From the NCBI GenBank assembly GCA_038373885.1, contig JAWZYV010001785.1, positions 360,022-424,021 of the forward strand: a DNA stretch of 64,000 nt, in the 5' to 3' direction. Under the pieces are notes generated by a model. It was not told the origin of the DNA, made no database searches, and was given only the letters and a program-made list of their open reading frames with translations. The position numbers were made by a program, and so were the translations under genes. This DNA is from Cheiracanthium punctorium (lineage: Eukaryota > Arthropoda > Arachnida > Araneae > Cheiracanthiidae). The first letter of the stretch is position 1; each line of letters opens with the position of its first letter. Below are positions 22,441-34,600 of the stretch, in pieces.

Positions 22441-23064
22441 GACCCTATATGTTCCTTGCAGAAAATATTACAGAATTAAGGGGAAAAAATGGAAAAATAC
22501 CACTCAATACTGTCCACACATTTTTCAAGTTTTAAATAAATAGCATTCTAGAGCTTGATAAATAAAAAAGTTTGTGCTCATTTTTGAAAGCCAGAGCCCA
22601 AGGACTAGTGTAATGAAAAGTCCGACAAACTTAGTGAATCCATTGGTGTTTAATAGGAAATTTTGCTATTCTTTTTGGGCCAAATAGTAGCACGGTTGGC
22701 AAGACTTCAGATCGATGACCCATGTTTAAATAAGTTGATGAAAGACCATCTGTACATGTTGAGTAAGGATTTCTTGGATTTATTTTTAAAGCCATTTGAA
22801 TGCAAACAAAATATGTTTAAATATGACTAAAAACTGCGAACTGTCGGACATAAGTGCATACTTGAAAAGTTAGCACTTACATACTTGAAAAGTGCATATA
22901 TGCAAAAGTCACATTATCCACTTTTTAAGGTAATGAGTTATTACCATAATTGCGTTCGTATTTTTAAGGCGAAATGGACTGTCACAGATTCGGGCCATAA
23001 TTAACATATTAAGGCTACAAAAAAATTAAAAAGCCGAAAATCTCGTTTTCATGCATAACTCACT
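22441..23064. other. no supported gene
   Basis: Unassigned AT-rich DNA. A 21-bp phrase with CTTGAAAAGT recurs near 22862 and 22883. Confidence 0.4.
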
Positions 23065-23285
23065 GCCCCACCAGTGGCCGAGTGCATAGCGCTCTAAACT
23101 GGGAGACGGAAGGTGTCTGGTTCAAACCAGGTCGCGTCCGCCGACCCAACCGTTCGGAGTTTTCCATGGTTTTCTCCAAAACATTGCGCAAATATGGGTT
23201 AGGACGTTTTAGAAACCCCCCCAAGGAGGGCATTCCCCCGCCCCCATCGGCCTAGATCCCTAGTGTAGATAATTAGCCGTATTAC
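23065..23285 (+). mobile_element. tRNA-headed SINE, family 1
   Basis: The head has an A-box-like GTGGCCGAGTGCATAGCGC and a B-box-like GGTTCAAACC, spaced as in a class II (Ser/Leu-type) tRNA. It is followed by a body with GGAGTTTTCCATGGTTTTCT and a tail CCTAGATCCCTAGTGTAGAT. The copy at 51514-51795 has the same order. RNA polymerase III would transcribe from the internal boxes (family knowledge). It is not a functional tRNA gene: the acceptor stem and 3' strand are replaced by SINE body. Confidence 0.87.
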
Positions 23286-23613
23286 CACAAACTAACAAAC
23301 ATAACTAACACTTTTCAGTTTTAAGTTAAAATCCTACATTTACCAAAATTATTACAGATTTATTTAGGCGCAAGTAGTTCTTACATTACAAATATAGCAC
23401 CCCCACCCCTCCCCGAAAAAAAGTGTCACTTTATCACGTTTGTTAAAAATAGTCGGTTCTGGGCATTTTTCAGAGAAGTGAAGAGTCTGAGTTTTGCATC
23501 TTCGCTTCAAAATTCCCAAATTGAAAACTGAAAGTATCAACCATCTGAAAAGTTCATCAACAAATTATTTTATAGAAATTCGGCGAGTACGCATAAATAT
23601 TTTATTTCGCATT

Positions 23614-23867
23614 CAGGGGTCGATCCAGGAATTTTTCCAGGGTCCCATTTTTGTGAATATTGCTTATTATTGTGAATCTCAATACTTAATTTTATGAATT
23701 TCAATATTTATTTTTATGAATTTTTATAAAAATAACTTTTTTGTTAAAATAATTCATAAAACCGATTAAAATGTAGGGTAAAATGCCAGTGAAGGGTCGT
23801 TTTAATCAATTGTAATTTTTGTGAAGGGGCCGCAAAACGGTCCCAAATTTTTCTGCATGGACCCCCG
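23614..23867. mobile_element. probable MITE
   Basis: The left CAGGGGTCGATCCAGGAATT and the right end, ATTTTTCTGCATGGACCCCC then G, look like imperfect inverted ends, with GGGTCCC / CGGTCCC also inverted. The inside is AT-rich with repeated TGTGAAT phrases. No clear 8-bp duplication was found, so hAT membership is a guess. Confidence 0.42.
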
Positions 23868-24589
23868 ACATTACATAGTAAAATTCACATGAATAAACAA
23901 TAGTTAATTTGTGCAGGGGGCTAGGATAGGGGCGTAGAGCAGGGGCGTGAGGAAAGACGTAGAACACTCCATGAAAACCGACAAGATGATATAGGAGGGG
24001 CGCTACAAATTACTTTTCCAAATTTTTGCACAGCATTTTGTTTAAGTTCATTGAACATTTGAATATTCTCCAAAAAGTTGAGTAAAAGCATTTTTAAGAA
24101 ACCAGACATTTAGTGGCGTATAAAGCTCAAATATGTGATGTATAAATCAAATTTAGAAGGGAAATTTAGTCTAACAATTAAGAACTTGATTTGTTTATAA
24201 ATTTTGCTATCGAATGCAGCATAATTTTAATGTATAAATATGTAAGTTTGTTTGCTTTCTACAAGTGTCCCTTAAGGATGGAAACATGCTTTTGTTCCTT
24301 ACCCATTAGATAAGTGGAGAGTGTAAATTCTTAAAAAATGCTCAAAATAAGGTAGGAACAAATATTACAGTATGAAAAAATCCCGTTCCTTAAATTTCAA
24401 AAAGTGACAATTTTTTAATTTGCATATACGAACCCCGTATAAAAGGAAATCCTAATAAGTAAACTATGCCCTATACGCTAATAAGGTGATGTACAAAATT
24501 TGAGAATTATATCCTAAAAATTGTCAGATATGAAGAAAAATATATGCTGACATAAGACACTTTCCAATGATTCTCGAAGAGATTGGCCG
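23868..24589. other. no supported gene
   Basis: AT-rich DNA without recognisable coding, RNA or transposon ends. Confidence 0.4.
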
Positions 24590-24753
24590 AAGTGGATATT
24601 GGCCGGAACTACGGTTTTTATTATTAGGGGCACTTCGTGGTCGGCCCACATTACGGTATATGTTATCACCCAAATTCAAGCCGGGTATCGAACCCTGACT
24701 TAAGTTTACAAAATGTTTCTTTAGCCACTACACCATTTTTTACGGCGGCCCCA
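24590..24753 (-). mobile_element. tRNA-headed SINE, family 2
   Basis: On the minus strand it reads GGGGCCGCCGT, GGTGTAGTGGCTAAAG (A-box type) and GGGTTCGATACCCGG (B-box type, nearly perfect). The body continues with CCACGAAGTGCCCC and CGGCC. The spacing between boxes fits a class I tRNA head. The body differs from family 1. Confidence 0.82.
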
Positions 24754-26496
24754 GCGTAATAATTTCATGAAGAATAATTTCCATTATAAGTACATTTTCT
24801 GTGAGTTAAGATAGAGTAAGAGTAAGGCTTTTATAAAAATGATAATTAAGATTGCTACGTTAGGAAGATGAGGGGCAGGGAGATCAAGTGACAAAATGCA
24901 ACACAGGGCAAGAGAGGATGGGGTCAAAATTTACCGATATAAAGTGTTACGTAATTTATGGAAGCTGCCCTAAATCAAGAAAGTTACTCTTAGTCCAAAG
25001 ACTGTAGCCAGAAAAAAAAAAAAAAAAAAAAAATCGGAGGAGGGCTCATATGCAGCATTAAATTTTTTTCACCTTTCATTGATCTCTAGAATCAACGCAA
25101 TTAATAAGCTACTAATGCATTGACTAAAATTTTGCTGGGGGGGGGATCAAACCCCCATGTCCCCTGTTCCTTGCAAAGAGCATTACTTTTGTAGAAAAAT
25201 TTAGCAATGACCTAGGCGTTATTAAAATGACAACAATAATAATACGTTTGTTGGAGTATTTTAAGTAAGAATTATTCTTGCGCGAAATACTTGTATATTT
25301 CTGCTAATGAATAAATAATCAGGACATCTTCTAATGCACCTTCTAGTTACAGTTACGCAAAACGAATCCAGAGAAAAATGAAACGGGAACGACGTTACAC
25401 GACAGCAAAGAAACGTTGCGGCATCCCAAACAAGTCGGCATTCATTTGCCGTAACTAATTGGGAAAAAGAAAACAATAATGAAGATCCAGGCAATCTATT
25501 CATCAACTACACCCCTGAAAGCACTGCCGGCGTTGTACGTACACGCTTTCCCGCCATTTCGACGGAGCACGTGGCCCGTGAATTTAAAAAAAAACTTTTT
25601 TTTTCTTTTTCCGTTAACGCTGCTGTACAGGCAGCCTTGAAAGAAGCGTCGGTGGTCAAGGGAAAATAAAAACAAACAAACAAGACAATGATGCATGGAG
25701 TAGCCAGACTTCTTTTTCCTTTTCATTGTGTTAGTTTATACGTTCACTTTACTCATCACCTGCAGCGCGCGCTTGAAAAAAAAAACACTTTCGCCTGATA
25801 AACCTGCAGTTGTTATTTTTTATTCTTCTTTTAAAATTCTGTAGAATTGAAAATAAAATCTTCTCACGTTTCTTTTCTTTACTGATGTTGTTTTGTTTCA
25901 GATTGAGGTTAAGGACGTGAAGAAATTCGAATCGTAAAAGAATATATCCGAGAACGTTTACATACCAAATAATGCAAGATCGTGCGGTTAAGTTAGTGCG
26001 ATTGTTTGTTTACAGGGACAGGGCAGAGCACATCACTAAATGTGGCATTCAGAGCTTCTTGCGTCCCGCCCCCCGAAATTAACGGAGAATTTCGGGGGGG
26101 GGAAAAAAAACCCATGCGATTTCAGCACTTAACTACGAATAAACTTATATTATGCCAAGTCCCTCCAGAATTTTTAGGCTACCTCTTCACAAGTTGTTCT
26201 ATACACAGTAAAAAATGATAAACCTGTATCAGGTACGAAACTTCCTTAAATATCGAAAAATTAGCAGGATCTATCAGTCTTCGAAAATTTTTGCTGTGCA
26301 ATTTTATGTTTACGAAACTTTTTTGAAAATCCTTCAAGGACACTGCAGTTTCATTTATTATGGTGTGTAGTGCAGCTTATGAAGAATCATCCTGAATTTT
26401 TTCCCGTATCCCCGACGAAACTACTATATTTACCTTTGTGTATAATTTCGTGAGGGAGATTTTGTTTCTTCGAGTGATAATGTGAGAAATCTGCTG
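24754..26496. other. no supported gene
   Basis: Poly-A near 25012-25033, a G run near 25135-25146 and CG-rich patches at 25380-25570. The reverse frames here (76 and 81 codons) have no recognised domain. Confidence 0.4.
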
Positions 26497-26522
26497 TAGT
26501 GGTGTAACTATACTATTGGGTC

Positions 26523-26691
26523 CAAAGGCGGATCCAGGGGGATGGCGCAGGGGGAGCCCGTCCCCTCCGAAAATAAAATATTTACACTAGATAAATGGGG
26601 CTTTCACCAATATTAAGTGGGCTTTACACTAGATTAAATGTGTATTCACGATTTGCAGCCCCTCCGGAAAAAGTTTCTGGATCCGTCCTTG
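26523..26691. mobile_element. hAT-type MITE, 169 bp
   Basis: The flanks ATTGGGTC (26515-26522) and ATTGGGAC (26692-26699) match at 7/8. The ends CAAAGGCGGATCCAG and CTGGATCCGTCCTTG are inverted with one or two mismatches. GGGCTTTCACC / GGGCTTTACAC phrases are repeated inside. Non-coding. Confidence 0.88.
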
Positions 26692-27486
26692 ATTGGGACC
26701 CAGAGCAAATTCATCTGATGGGGCCCACCCTCAATCTAATAAAGCTCACCCAAAGTTTCAGTTTCTCTCTATTCTAAAAAAAAGTAAAGGCCGCTAGCGC
26801 AGTCAAAGCATGTTGACCTAACTTCTCCTAAACCGTAGGGATTTGAGTTTCGACTAAGGTGCCCACAGATTCGAAAAATTCCGAGGGACCTGCTAAGCTG
26901 ATTTAAATTTCGAAAATCTAATTATTTTAGAAGATATTAATAAAAAACTAAAAAAATAATCCGAATGGTTGCCAAATTTGGCATAAAATCATTCATTCCT
27001 TTGAAACAAAGCGTTTCCAAGTATCTAGAATCGCGTGAAATTTACAAAACATGAGTTAGAATTACGTCCATTTTTACGCCAAAATAAAAAACTATATGAA
27101 ATAAGTAACTCAAAATGTGTTACACAAAGTAGACAATTTTTCAAATAGTAAGTTTGCTTAGACAACAGGAGTTTAGAATTAGCGATTATTCGTTTTTCCA
27201 AATCAGAATAACTAATATCTTGAAAATGAAAAATAATTAAAATGCAAATTATTTTAAAGCCGGTTCTCGTCCAGCTGAATTGTTTGCTACCAGTAGAAAT
27301 ATTTGGCGGCGTTAACTATGCCATTATAGCAGTTACAGTACACTTTGGATATTTGCTAGCGCGAAGAGATGGTATAATTCGTGGTGTTAAGTACGCCAAT
27401 CTGCAAACGATTATGTAAATGAAAATATAGATAACGGTTTTCCGGTAACCTCATATGAACAGTAAATATAGGTTGTGAGCATGTGT

Positions 27487-27603
27487 AAATCGCCAAATAA
27501 TGAAAAGTCGCCATGGGTGGCAGGCTATTCTATCTGTTCCGTAGCTTTTATTAACTTTACATGTACGCAAGTCGCCAAATAATGAAAAATCGCCATGGGT
27601 GGC
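27487..27603 (+). repeat. two-copy direct repeat
   Basis: CGCCAAATAATGAAAA(G/A)TCG followed by CCATGGGTGGCA occurs twice, about 79 bp apart. Unit function is unknown. Confidence 0.8.
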
Positions 27604-28257
27604 AAATTCGCAAGGTGTCCAATAGGTTTTACATTATTAAAAATACAGCTGAAACAGATGTTCTGATTTTATTACGCGTTAGCTCCTAATTAATATAACT
27701 TTTGAATGGCAACATTAAATATCATTGTGTTTCTGAGGAGTGCAAATAATTTTTCCAGCGATTATAAGCGGAGTCCGCACTCCAGGTGGAGTATAGCTCA
27801 GGACCCGTACAACACGGATTCCCATTACAAAATATCTTCGATGCAAGAACCAAGCAATGTGTAGCTCAGTAACATTCTATCTGATCCAATCTTCGGGTTT
27901 TGTCTGTTGAAATTATGTCTTTTTTACGAATAAGCCTGATTAGGGGCTGAATGCCTCATACGAAAAGCGAGCGTAGCTAGTCTGGGGGCCTTGGCCCCTA
28001 GTCTTTTTAATAAATCAGAAAGTACGTACAAAAGGGTATTAGTAATGCATATATTTTACTTTAATTTTCTAGTAACTTTTAATTTAAAGAGCGCATTGGA
28101 CTGAAGAAAATAAATAAATTTATTTAGTGGGTAACTTAATACAAAGCAAATTACATTTTGTAATAATAAATTTCAGGGGTCCTCCTGTGCTCGGGGCCCA
28201 CTCGAACCAGGACCCGTGGCATCTTGTCCATTTAGCCACCCTTCAGTTACGCCACTG

Positions 28258-29282
28258 ACTGTGGTGCAATAGTGCACCTTTGAAATTTTAAAATAAAACA
28301 GAAGAGTGCACGGGCACCGTAACATGTGGTCAACAGTGGTCCGATATGAAATTTACTACACCTTGAAACTCACCTAAATTTTGGAAAAGACGAGAAAATT
28401 AAATTTCGAAACGTTAACGATGTAAACTTTCTTCTTATGTGTTTTAATCATTTTTATATTAGTCTTGCGTATACCCCCCCCCCCTCTCCATAATCTCCGC
28501 GGGAAAAAAAAAAAAACTGATAAAGAGTTTGTTAATCGATATGCAACTGGTGTGCTTGATTTTTCGTGTTAATGTTTCTCTGTGGCGAATTTAAGGAGAG
28601 GGGGGCGGTTGGCGAGGAAACCCGTGCTTTTACTGAAAATGTTTTATAAAAATGTTTTTAAACAACAGTTATTTCAAAACATTTATATTAATCCTAGTAA
28701 CAATAAGATTTAAAATACTGGATCGCCCCTCCCCCCCAACCGAAATGGAAAAGTTTAATACGCTTCAGACGTTTCTGATCATTCACAAATCTCTTGTTTT
28801 CACTTTCCAGCATTACACCATAAACATATCCTATAAATAAACTATACAAAACAAGATTTAAATAATAAAAAAAATGACCTTCTGAAGGCTTCTGGAATTA
28901 AATCTTACATCGTTTTTATTCAGCCAATACTCGCGTTTGTTTTATTCTTGGAAATTGCAAAAAACGAGGGACAAAAGCAAGGCCGCCAGGCAATCGATCT
29001 CGCTTTTATAAGAAAGAGCAAGGCGTTGAACTGCGTTAACAAATTGACGAGACAATCACGTGTTCGACGGATCGGAAAATAAATAAGTAGACTGCATTAG
29101 AAACAATTACTTTACCGTTGAGCTTTAAGATGGGGCGATAAGCAAGTTGGAGGCAATTTTTTTCCTACTGATTTCAGGATATCCGAGAAAGCGCGCATAA
29201 TTTTAGGGTGGAAAGGGAAGCTGAGTGACACTGCTTTTAGTTATCAAAAAATTGACGAAACTAGCGAGAGTCGAGAGAAAAA
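28258..29282. other. no supported gene
   Basis: Poly-C near 28473-28483, poly-A near 28504-28516, otherwise AT-rich. No supported element ends. Confidence 0.4.
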
Positions 29283-29284
29283 TA

Positions 29285-30026
29285 CAGCGAAACCTGTTTT
29301 TAAAGACCGCCACTGGGACTAAGAAAATGTGGTCTTTAAGGAGGGTCGGTCTTTGAATTCAGGTAATACGATACACTGACAAATTTTAAGCGCACTTAGT
29401 TTTATCAATAGAATTGGAATTTATTTGATAATTACCCGATTATCACTGAAAAGGCTTTTATATAGATATAATGCAATAAAAAGCATCTATGTATTTCCTT
29501 TTTTTATAAAATTTAGAGAAAGACAGTGAGTTTTATATATCTTTTATATTTAGTTTTATATAACGATTCAAACACACACACACACTGTAATGTCTAAATG
29601 CATAAAATTCTATTTTCAATAAATATCCTCCAAGAAGCAGTAACACAAGTAACTTCGTGCATGCCGCTATTGCATTCAGTGACTATGTGGATTATTTAGT
29701 GACTGGAAGCTGTGTTACAACTCAACTAAACAAGTGTCAACTTTCGTTTTCATCATACCGCATGATTGCGGATCATCCAAACATCGAACTTACTCAAATA
29801 GAGGTAAATAAGAATTTTTTTTTAAGAATTCGCGGTCGTTAAAATAGGATTTTAAATAAATTTGTTTCTTATACATAGCGGTCGTTGGTCGCGTCAGGCA
29901 GGTGGTCGTTCAATAAGGAAAATAAAACCATTATTTATAATTATATGGTACTTGGGACCGCTAAGACATGGTCGACAAGACCAGGTGGTCGTTAAATACG
30001 GGGGTCGTTCAACACAGGTTTTACTG
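29285..30026. mobile_element. Tigger/pogo-type MITE, 742 bp
   Basis: TA at 29283-29284 and 30027-30028. The ends CAGCGAAACCTGT and ACAGGTTTTACTG are inverted copies. Subterminal GGTCGTT/GGTCTTTAA phrases recur near both ends (29329-29352 and 29877-30010), typical of Tigger-like elements. The inside is AT-rich with a CA microsatellite (29573-29585). It has no transposase. Confidence 0.85.
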
Positions 30027-30027
30027 T

Positions 30028-30410
30028 AATAACCTTTATGTTGGGCCGGTTCTGCCATGTGTACGTACAAGGTGCGCACCGCACGCAGGCGCCAAAAACC
30101 CGTTCGCTATTTTTATTCCATCGATTATGTAATATCTTCGTATTTTATTACTGAATCATTACTTCAGTTATAATTTTTTTAGTATTAATGCATAATATTT
30201 CAGTGTTATATTGCACTTTGTTGAAATCTAACAATCACTAAAATTCCTCTGTAATAGAAACAAAGATAAAGAATAACTAAACTAGGGATGGATGCAAGAC
30301 GAGAAACGGGGATGTCTCGTCTCGTGAGTCTCGCAAAATTAAGGACTGTAATTTTGTTACCATATATTTAGTAACATTAATACTATTTTATTGAAAATTA
30401 ATATTAATAA
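30028..30410. other. no supported gene
   Basis: Contains a short CTCGTCTCGTGAGTCTCGC stretch near 30317 resembling one at 62876-62990. Nothing else is assignable. Confidence 0.4.
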
Positions 30411-31594
30411 CTAGCTGAAGTACCCGTCCTCGACGGGTTAGTGAATGCAAATTTCCAAAAAGCAAGAACTTTCGTCAGCATTGTAGGAGTACACAGAATG
30501 GATGTAGTATGTTGCCAAAGTAAAGAAAGCGAAGTTATAATTTTTATGTATTGTTAAAATATTACAGGTTAGAGAGTAACTAAGTAATATCATTTCATTC
30601 GCTTTAGTCGTAATTATGTGATGCGCGAACGAATATTTACGCATATTGAAATAATTTTCGCAAAATCTCAAAATTTAATCAACATTTTTGAAAAATTTGA
30701 AGCCTAGAATTTAAGTTGAGTGACAACCTATCATGTCACCCAAATTCGTTTCATTCCCTGCAGTCTTTATTTCGTGATGCTGGAACAAATTTTCAGCATT
30801 TTAAAACGATTTTCGCAAAATCTCAAAATGTAATCAAAATATTTTAAAAATTCAACGCCTATAAATTAAGATTAGCAACTACCTATCATATCACTCAATT
30901 TCGTATCATTCGTATTAGTCGTTATTACGTGATGTTTGAAGAAATATAAACGTATTTTGAGAGAATTTTCACAAAATCTCAAAATCTAATAAAATGTTAA
31001 AAAATTGGACTCCTATAGTTTATGTTGAGCAACCATCTATCGTGTGACCCAATTTCATATCATTCGCTTTAGTCGTTATTACGTAATACGGGAACAAAGA
31101 TTCACTCAGTTTTAAACGATTTTCATAAAATCTCGAAATCTGATGGATTATTTTTAATTAGATGCTTAATAAGTTTAAGGTGAGTGACCACCTATCATTT
31201 CACCAAATATCATTTTTTCACTTGGCCAAATACTTTGGACGCAAATTTCACAAGATTTTACGCCATGTTTAATGAGGATTCATGCCAACAACATGCTCAT
31301 TTTCAGCTACACAAATCGCAAACTCAAATCGACTAATCAAGATTTTTAAAAATTGGACGCCTATGTTTTAAGTTGAGTGACCACCTATCATGACACCCAA
31401 TTTCATATCATTCTCTTCAGTCGTTTTTACGTGATGCTTAAACAAAAAAAGCGTCAACAGAACAGAATGACAGACAGACAAACTTTTTTTTGAGGGTCGC
31501 ATCGGATTCCCGGGTGCTTGAAACGGATAGAAATCGCAAAATTTTTGAATTCCAAGAAATGTAGAGACAAAAGTCTAATTTTTATTTATATAGA
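30411..31594 (-). mobile_element. non-autonomous Helitron A, 1.18 kb
   Basis: On the minus strand the 5' end is TCTATATAAATAAA (from 31594, preceded by A). The 3' end is the perfect hairpin ACCCGTC-GAG-GACGGGT followed by ACTTCAGCTAG and T (terminus at 30411). This is an exemplary Helitron end: stem, then 11 nt closing in CTAG. The interior contains several copies of a roughly 160-180 bp unit with the phrase GACCACCTATCATG, but no helicase. The sister copy in the opposite direction starts 90 bp away at 31685. Confidence 0.93.
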
Positions 31595-31684
31595 TATTAA
31601 ATTATTTTAAAAGAAAATATGAAATATCCATAAGATTTAATTGCATACGTATTCATCTATTTTGATGAAATGTAGCCAATATTA
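31595..31684. other. 90-bp spacer between two Helitron 5' ends
   Basis: AT-rich sequence between the TC ends of two oppositely oriented Helitrons. It begins with T and ends with A, as expected when each copy inserted at an A/T site. Confidence 0.75.
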
Positions 31685-34600
31685 TCTATATAAATAAAAT
31701 TAGACTTTTGTCTGTACATTTCTTGGAATTCAAAAATTTTGCGATTTCTATCCGTTTCAAGCACCCGGGAATCCGATGCGACCCTAAAAAAAAAGTTTGT
31801 CTGTCTGTCATTCTGTCCGTGACGCTTTTTTTGTTTAAGCATTGTGTAAAAACGACTGAAGCGAATAATATGAAATTTGGTGTCATGATAGGTGGTCACT
31901 CAACTTAAAACATAGGCGTCGAATTTTTAAAAAAAACTTGATTAGATTTTCAGATTTTGCGAAAATCGTTTCAAACTGCGTAAATTTGTGTTCAAGCATC
32001 ACGCAAAAACGACTGAAGCGAATGATATGAAATTGGGTGTCATGATAGGTGGTCACTCAACTTAAAACATAGGCGTCCAATTTTAAAAAAATCTTGATTG
32101 GATTTTGAGATTTTGCGAAAACTCACTTTTCAAACTGCGGATAAAATTGTGTGTGTCGCACACATCACGTTAATAAATTGGCTAAATGGTTTTTTGAAAA
32201 AAATGGATATTTGGTGAAATGATAGGTGGTCACTCACCTTAAACTTATTAAGCATCTAATTAAAAATAATCCATCAGATTTCGAGATTTTATGAAAATCG
32301 TTTAAAACTGAGTGAATCTTTGTTCCCGTATTACGTAATAACGACTAAAGCGAATGATATGAAAATTGGGTCACACGATAGATGGTTGCTCAACATAAAC
32401 TGTAGGAGTCCAATTTTTTAAACATTTTTATTAGATGTTGAGAATTTTGTGAAAATTCTCTCTCAAAAAAATTCGTTTATATATCTTCAAAAAAAAAAAA
32501 AACATCACGTAAGAACGACTAATATCGAAGGATACGAAAGTGAGTGATTATGATAGGTAGTTGCTAATCTTAATTTAAAGGCGTTTGAAATTTAAAAATA
32601 ATTTTGATTACATTTTGAGATTTTCAAAAATCGTTTTAGAATGCTGAAATTTTGTTCAATGCCTGCGGACGGGAGAAAGAGGAAGTACTGGGGGGGGCAG
32701 GGAATGAAACGAAATTGGGGTGAACATGATAGTGTTGTCAACTCGAACTTAAATTTCATAGGCTTCAAATTTTTCAAAAGTGTGTTTGTATTAGATTTTG
32801 AGATTTTTGCGAAAATTATTTCAATATGCGTAAATATTACCGTTCGCAGCATCACATAATTACGAGTAAAGGGAATGAAAGATATTACTTTGACTTCCAG
32901 CCAGCCACGATACATCGAAATTAACGTTCGCCGTCGACGTAATCATCGACGTTAAAAATCCTTGGATATGTCCACCGTGTTTTGCCCGGTCGAGCGACTG
33001 AACTTCTCGACGGCGTATTACCCGCGAGGTGGGTTTGACCGTGAGAGATAACAATCCTCGCTTGCGGCGGAGCGTGCGGTCTGAAGATAATGGAAAAGGG
33101 TGACCGCCAGGAAGGAGAAAAGTCCCCTGATATTGGTGGAACACATCGTGCGCTATAAAACGGCGAAGGGAGACAGATTCCTTCGGAATTAGATTATAAA
33201 TTTCAGCTTATAGTGGTGATCTTACGTTATACCTTGTCGAATCGCTCCAAACAGGACAGGATGAAAACCGGCTTATAGTCGTCTAATAGAAGACTTTCTT
33301 TAAAGACTTCGCAGAATTTGTCGAAGTCTGCCCATTTATAAACGTAAGTAATTATATCCGAGCAAAAATTTTTCCAGACATTCAGAGAATAGACAAAATA
33401 CCATTTGCATACGCCGTGAAGAGAATGGAAATTCAAACTGTTCTGATATTGTGAACTTTTGGTTTGCCGTTTAAAAAGGAAACATTTTAGATTTCTATAT
33501 AGGATATCATACATTAATATTAGTTTGTGTAACTAATAAGAAAAGTTATTTTTTAATTAAATAGTGCAAAAATTACAAGTTTTTTTTAAATTAACTTCGA
33601 GTCCGTTTAGATGAAGTTGTAAATAAAGATACATTCATAAAAAATTTGAACACAGAGAAAAATACATTAAAGAAAAAGATAATCTTGATTTTTTGATTTA
33701 ATTGATCAGTAACTTGCATAAATAGCTTCGGTCTTTCTATTTTACATTTTAAAGGGTTTGACTTTTTTCCCACCCGGTACATTTTGATGAATTTGTTTTT
33801 CTGTAGGTATAATATAATCAAAGTGGAGGGTGGGTAACGCTGTTTTTAATTCAATGTTATAAACAATCTAAATATCTTCATATATAGGTGAAAGATGGTG
33901 AAAAATTAAACTTAAATAATTAAATAAAATATTAGTAAATTTAGTTAAGTAAGGATATACAGTTTAAAATGCAATTTTACTAAAAGTAAATATAAATTTA
34001 CTTATTTTATATAAAAAAGATTACTTTTTAACCAATATATGAAAATTGTTAGAGTAGTTTCATAAGAGTAGATTAAAATAATTTTTTGGCATCCCATTTA
34101 TTAAAAATACCTAATACAGCCAAAACGAGAATAAAATGTACTCGGGGAAATAAAATGGAAAACCCTTTAAAATGTAAATTAGTGACATAATTGTTCGTGC
34201 GAGTTTGTTCGAGCGAGTTACTTCTCTGTATAAATTAAAAATCAAGATTAATTTTTTATACTTTAATATAGTTATTGGTATATGTTCAAACTAACTTTAT
34301 GAAATATAAATTTTATAACTTTATCTAAACGATTAGAAGTTAATTTTAAAACTTGTTATTTCTAATCATTTTAATGTCAAAATTGCCTTTCATTAGCTTA
34401 ACAACTAGTAGTTATAATGTATTATATTTAGAAATATAGAGTGTTTTCGTTTTAAAAACGGCATGTGCAACCCGACAAGAAGTTTGAATTTTCCATGCTA
34501 TCACGAACGTATGTAAATGGTAATGTGAACTGACAAATTCTCGAAATGTCCTGGAATTCCGGCATAATTAACTATCGTTTATAAACTGTCAGGATTCGAT

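Larger units (their letters stand above)
26497..28257. mobile_element. possible degraded hAT element, 1.76 kb
   Basis: TAGTGGTGTAACTATAC at the left and the inverse of CAGTGGCGTAACTGAAG at the right look like diverged hAT ends. GGGTCC/GGGCCC phrases sit just inside both ends. The 8-bp flanks do not match, so the outer boundaries are uncertain. A younger MITE (26523-26691) and a small tandem repeat (27487-27603) lie inside. No transposase reading frame is recognisable. Confidence 0.35.

Noticed and set aside
23085..23140. tRNA-Ser/Leu-like sequence (also at 51528-51595)
   Set aside because: A and B boxes are present, but the acceptor stem is not closed and the sequence continues into a repeated body; it is a SINE head.
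30600..32600. CRISPR-like regularly spaced phrases
   Set aside because: Units are 160-180 bp, diverged, and lie inside Helitrons in a eukaryotic context; there are no short identical repeats with unique spacers.
32860..33144. 95-codon reverse frame in the GC-rich head of the 3.1-kb insertion
   Set aside because: It crosses the insertion boundary into Helitron sequence, so it cannot be a single native protein; no domain was seen.
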